Below are positions 61,664-64,000 of a stretch of DNA of 64,000 nt, one piece after another. The stretch spans positions 1 through 64,000 of the forward strand of contig JBLWXR010000019.1 of NCBI GenBank assembly GCA_048267365.1. The letters run 5' to 3'. This DNA is from Roseimaritima sp048267365. Its GTDB lineage: Bacteria; Planctomycetota; Planctomycetia; Pirellulales; Pirellulaceae. The translations under genes were made by a program, and so were the position numbers. The notes below the pieces were generated by a model. It was not told the origin of the DNA. It was given only the letters and a program-made list of their open reading frames with translations, and did no database searches. Each line of letters starts with the position of its first letter. Position 1 is the first letter of the stretch.

Positions 61664-63201
61664 GATCCCACCCGATCTGGTGCAATGGCAAATCGGCGAG
61701 GCAAAAACCTATCGAGTTCCGGAAACAGCTCGCGAATCCGCAATGTTTTCAGACAGCTGAACCAGGCCGCCCCGGTGGTCCCGGCGACCAACAACAGACA
61801 CAGATACGCGGGCGGAGCATACAGCCACTGCACAACCAGCAACACCGCCGCCAAGCCGAACACAATCCCGTGAATTCGGGCGATCTCGCTGGGCACCCAG
61901 GCTAGTTGATCCGCTTTCATCAACACCGCCTGATACGCCACGTTTTGGGCAACCAGCACAATGCAGATCACTGCGGCACCGCCCATCGGTCCATAGTGGG
62001 GCACGAGCGCCACGTTTAAAAGCAATGCGAACAGGCCAGACGCCAAGTCAATCCGCATGATCGTTCCGACTCGATTAAACACCTGTAGCGTCAGCGTATT
62101 AAACCCAAACGCAGCGTTTAGGTACAAGGCAAACGCGACGACCGAAAGGATCGGGCCTGAACTTGCATAGCTTTCGCCAAACAGCAGCACAACGGCCGGT
62201 GTGGCGAACGAAAACGAAACCAACAACACCGGAAAGGTAAGCAGCGCAATCCAAGCCGTACTGGTCCAGTACAGCCGACTGATCTCTTGCTTGTCTCCAC
62301 GGGCGAACATCCGCGACGCGGTGGGTACATACATGACCCGAAAACTATCAAACACCACCTGATTCAATCGAGCGACTGGGAGAATGGCACGGAATGCCGC
62401 AACGCCCACGGTGCCGTGGAAAATTTCCAGCAGCACAACCACCAGACTGGTACGCAGCCCAAACACCACGTCGGAACTGAGCAATGGCACACCAAAGCCA
62501 AGCAGTCGCTTGGTTGGCAATTCCGCTTTGATCTTCGTCAATTCCGACAGCAAGTCATCCTCTCGCAGCACACGCCACAGGATTTGCGCCGACACGAACA
62601 CACCGATCACGGTCGTGACCACATAGGCACCGGCCAGATAAACGGCATCCCCACCCACAGCCATTAAGCTGCCTACGGCGACCAACCGCAGCAACGGCGT
62701 AAGCACATAGCGCCGCATAAACAGCGACTTCACACGCCCAAAGATGGCGAGGATTTTTTCCAGCACATTTTCCATCGCTTGCAACGGCGCCAAGGCGATG
62801 ATCATCAGCAGTACGGATAACGACAAAGGATCGCGAACCACCGTCGCCGACAACACATTTTTCAATGCGAGCGTCAATCCCACCAACAGTAGGCCGGTAA
62901 CCAAGACCGTCATGACGGCCACGATCAAACTGCCTTTGACACGCTGCAGGTCTTTGTCTTCGTGGTAAATGGGAACGAAACGACTGATCGCCTTTTCCGT
63001 TCCCAGCGGCGTCATCCGTGTCGCCAACATGGCGATGCTGTATCCATAGGCAAACGCACCATAGCCTTCCTTGGACAGATATCGCACGATCATTACTTGT
63101 ACGACGAAATTGATCAGCAACGAGATCATCCGACCTGCCAGCAGTAGGCTGGATCCGCGGACATGTTTTCGCGCCGCCCCTTGGGTGTCAGGCTCGCTCA
63201 T
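61660..63201 (-). CDS. Oligosaccharide flippase (Wzx-like)
   Basis: A 513-aa polytopic membrane protein with about 12 to 14 transmembrane helices. The start GSSLLLAGRMISLLINFVVQ, the repeated GAFAYGYSIAMLATRMTPLG and the central FGVPLLSSDVVFGLRTSLVV are typical of the polysaccharide-transporter (MATE/Wzx) family. It flips lipid-linked repeat units across the inner membrane. Overlaps both neighbours by ATGA. The predicted dimer or partner is the ligase/polymerase encoded next to it. Confidence 0.93.
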   Translation of the reverse strand: MSEPDTQGAARKHVRGSSLLLAGRMISLLINFVVQVMIVRYLSKEGYGAFAYGYSIAMLATRMTPLGTEKAISRFVPIYHEDKDLQRVKGSLIVAVMTVLVTGLLLVGLTLALKNVLSATVVRDPLSLSVLLMIIALAPLQAMENVLEKILAIFGRVKSLFMRRYVLTPLLRLVAVGSLMAVGGDAVYLAGAYVVTTVIGVFVSAQILWRVLREDDLLSELTKIKAELPTKRLLGFGVPLLSSDVVFGLRTSLVVVLLEIFHGTVGVAAFRAILPVARLNQVVFDSFRVMYVPTASRMFARGDKQEISRLYWTSTAWIALLTFPVLLVSFSFATPAVVLLFGESYASSGPILSVVAFALYLNAAFGFNTLTLQVFNRVGTIMRIDLASGLFALLLNVALVPHYGPMGGAAVICIVLVAQNVAYQAVLMKADQLAWVPSEIARIHGIVFGLAAVLLVVQWLYAPPAYLCLLLVAGTTGAAWFSCLKTLRIRELFPELDRFLPRRFAIAPDRVGS

Positions 63202-64000
63202 ACCGTACCCTCCGACGTTCGTTTCGTCGACGGAATGGCTGCTTCTCGCATTGCGATCAGTGGGATGCAGGAAGCCAGTGCGAGGATCAGCCAGAAGAAA
63301 CGGATGAACGAGAAGTGCAGGAACAGGCCGGTCAGCAAGTAGGCAAACAGCGCCATGGCAAAACCTGCCGCCCAGCCGGCCAGTACAGGATCGTCATCGC
63401 GATGGGCATGCCAGACACGATGCAAACTGAGCAACGTGGTGCCGATCATCGTCAGGAATAGGCCCAGCCCCAACAGCCCAAACTCGGCACCGATATGGAG
63501 ATACAAACAATGTGCCTCGCGATCTTCGTCGTGCGCACGAAAGCCACCGACCTTGGCATACTCGCGGTTGTACAACGGAAAATTGCCCGGCCCCACACCG
63601 ATCAGCGGATAGTCCGCCGTGACGCGTAAGGCCGACAGCATCGAAGTGGCACGGCCGGTAATCGCACCGTCCAATTCTTCCGTCTGCGAAGCGGTATCGC
63701 CACGCAGATAACCGATCAACGTGCCCACCGAATCCATGCGACTAGCCAATTGCGGAAAGGCTAACAGAAACAGTAGCGCTGCGACCGTTAACATCATCAG
63801 ATGTCGCGTGCGGATGTAACCGGTCATCTTCATCAGCAGCAGCAACATCACAAACGCGACCGCAGCGCCACGCGAAAATGTCAAGATGCACCCGGCCGAA
63901 ATCAGCAGGGCGGCCAGCAGGTAGCCGTATTTTTGCCACCGCCGACGCGCCGAAGCAATCGGCAAAACCGCTAAGGGAATCAGCATCAGCATGTTTTGGG
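63198..64000 (-). CDS. O-antigen ligase/polymerase family protein, N-terminus cut by window edge
   Basis: The C-terminal 265 or more residues of an O-antigen ligase/Wzy-like membrane protein. Hydrophobic helices alternate with periplasmic loops. The signature CILTFSRGAAVAFVMLLLLM is followed by a long periplasmic part with DYPLIGVGPGNFPLYNREYA. The frame is open through the window's end, so the true start lies further right. It polymerises or ligates lipid-linked repeats. It ends by ATGA overlap with the flippase gene. Confidence 0.9.
   Translation of the reverse strand, partial: QNMLMLIPLAVLPIASARRRWQKYGYLLAALLISAGCILTFSRGAAVAFVMLLLLMKMTGYIRTRHLMMLTVAALLFLLAFPQLASRMDSVGTLIGYLRGDTASQTEELDGAITGRATSMLSALRVTADYPLIGVGPGNFPLYNREYAKVGGFRAHDEDREAHCLYLHIGAEFGLLGLGLFLTMIGTTLLSLHRVWHAHRDDDPVLAGWAAGFAMALFAYLLTGLFLHFSFIRFFWLILALASCIPLIAMREAAIPSTKRTSEGTV

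Noticed and set aside
1..64000. CRISPR array
   Set aside because: No run of regularly spaced direct repeats of about 25-40 bp with unique spacers was seen. The only tandem repeat is the two-copy 183-bp unit at 37363.

Overview
The window looks like a chromosome segment of a planctomycete of the Pirellulaceae type (Rhodopirellula and relatives). The reasons are family content: a DUF1552 protein beside a PSCyt1/DUF1587/1595/1592/1588/1585 protein, a formylglycine sulfatase, an SHD1-domain protein, a DUF1580 protein, a FloA flotillin, a LEPR-XLL type N-terminus (LEDRRLLAGD) on a giant secreted protein, and a high-GC backbone with many dispersed palindromic repeats. No genus can be fixed from the sequence alone.

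Layout. 1-19.5 kb is ordinary chromosome: an edge-truncated secreted protein, a GT9 heptosyltransferase-like enzyme, floA with a hydrolase, an HDOD protein, acetolactate synthase (ilvB), crcB coupled to a large YCF48/CBM9-like exported protein, a secretin-N-like protein followed by an EF-hand/P-domain protein, and AMP nucleosidase. 19.5 to about 36 kb is a mobile island. It starts at a tRNA-Arg(UCU) followed by a tyrosine recombinase, then DUF1580, a tightly overlapping replication operon (66-aa protein, replisome-organiser-like protein, DnaB-like helicase, 54-aa protein), and a restriction cargo: hsdR, a nuclease-fold protein, hsdM, hsdS, a second nuclease-fold protein and DUF3800. No capsid, portal, terminase or conjugation genes are visible, so it resembles a satellite or a mobilisable element more than a complete phage. 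I could not find the right attachment site.

36-48.5 kb returns to chromosome: an SHD1 membrane protein with a 183-bp tandem duplication over its 5' end, a repeat-rich gap, a sulfatase, the DUF1552 and DUF1592-type pair, an RdgC-like protein, a lipoprotein hydrolase, a methyltransferase and a PQQ-propeller protein.

48.7-64 kb is an extracellular-polysaccharide locus in two converging blocks. On the plus strand are a Wza-like export lipoprotein and a D-glucuronyl C5-epimerase-like protein. On the minus strand is a chain of nearly all-overlapping genes: O-antigen ligase/polymerase (cut by the window edge), flippase, APH-fold kinase, sulfotransferase, HPr-kinase-like protein, thymidylate-kinase-like protein, ATP-grasp protein, polysaccharide deacetylase, and then a 1379-aa secreted phosphoesterase built around two arrays of an FDGSDVGL repeat. 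C5-epimerase, sulfotransferase and deacetylase together are the tailoring set expected for a sulfated, uronate-containing, glycosaminoglycan-like polymer. This inference and the defence cargo of the tRNA island are the two most interesting points in the window.
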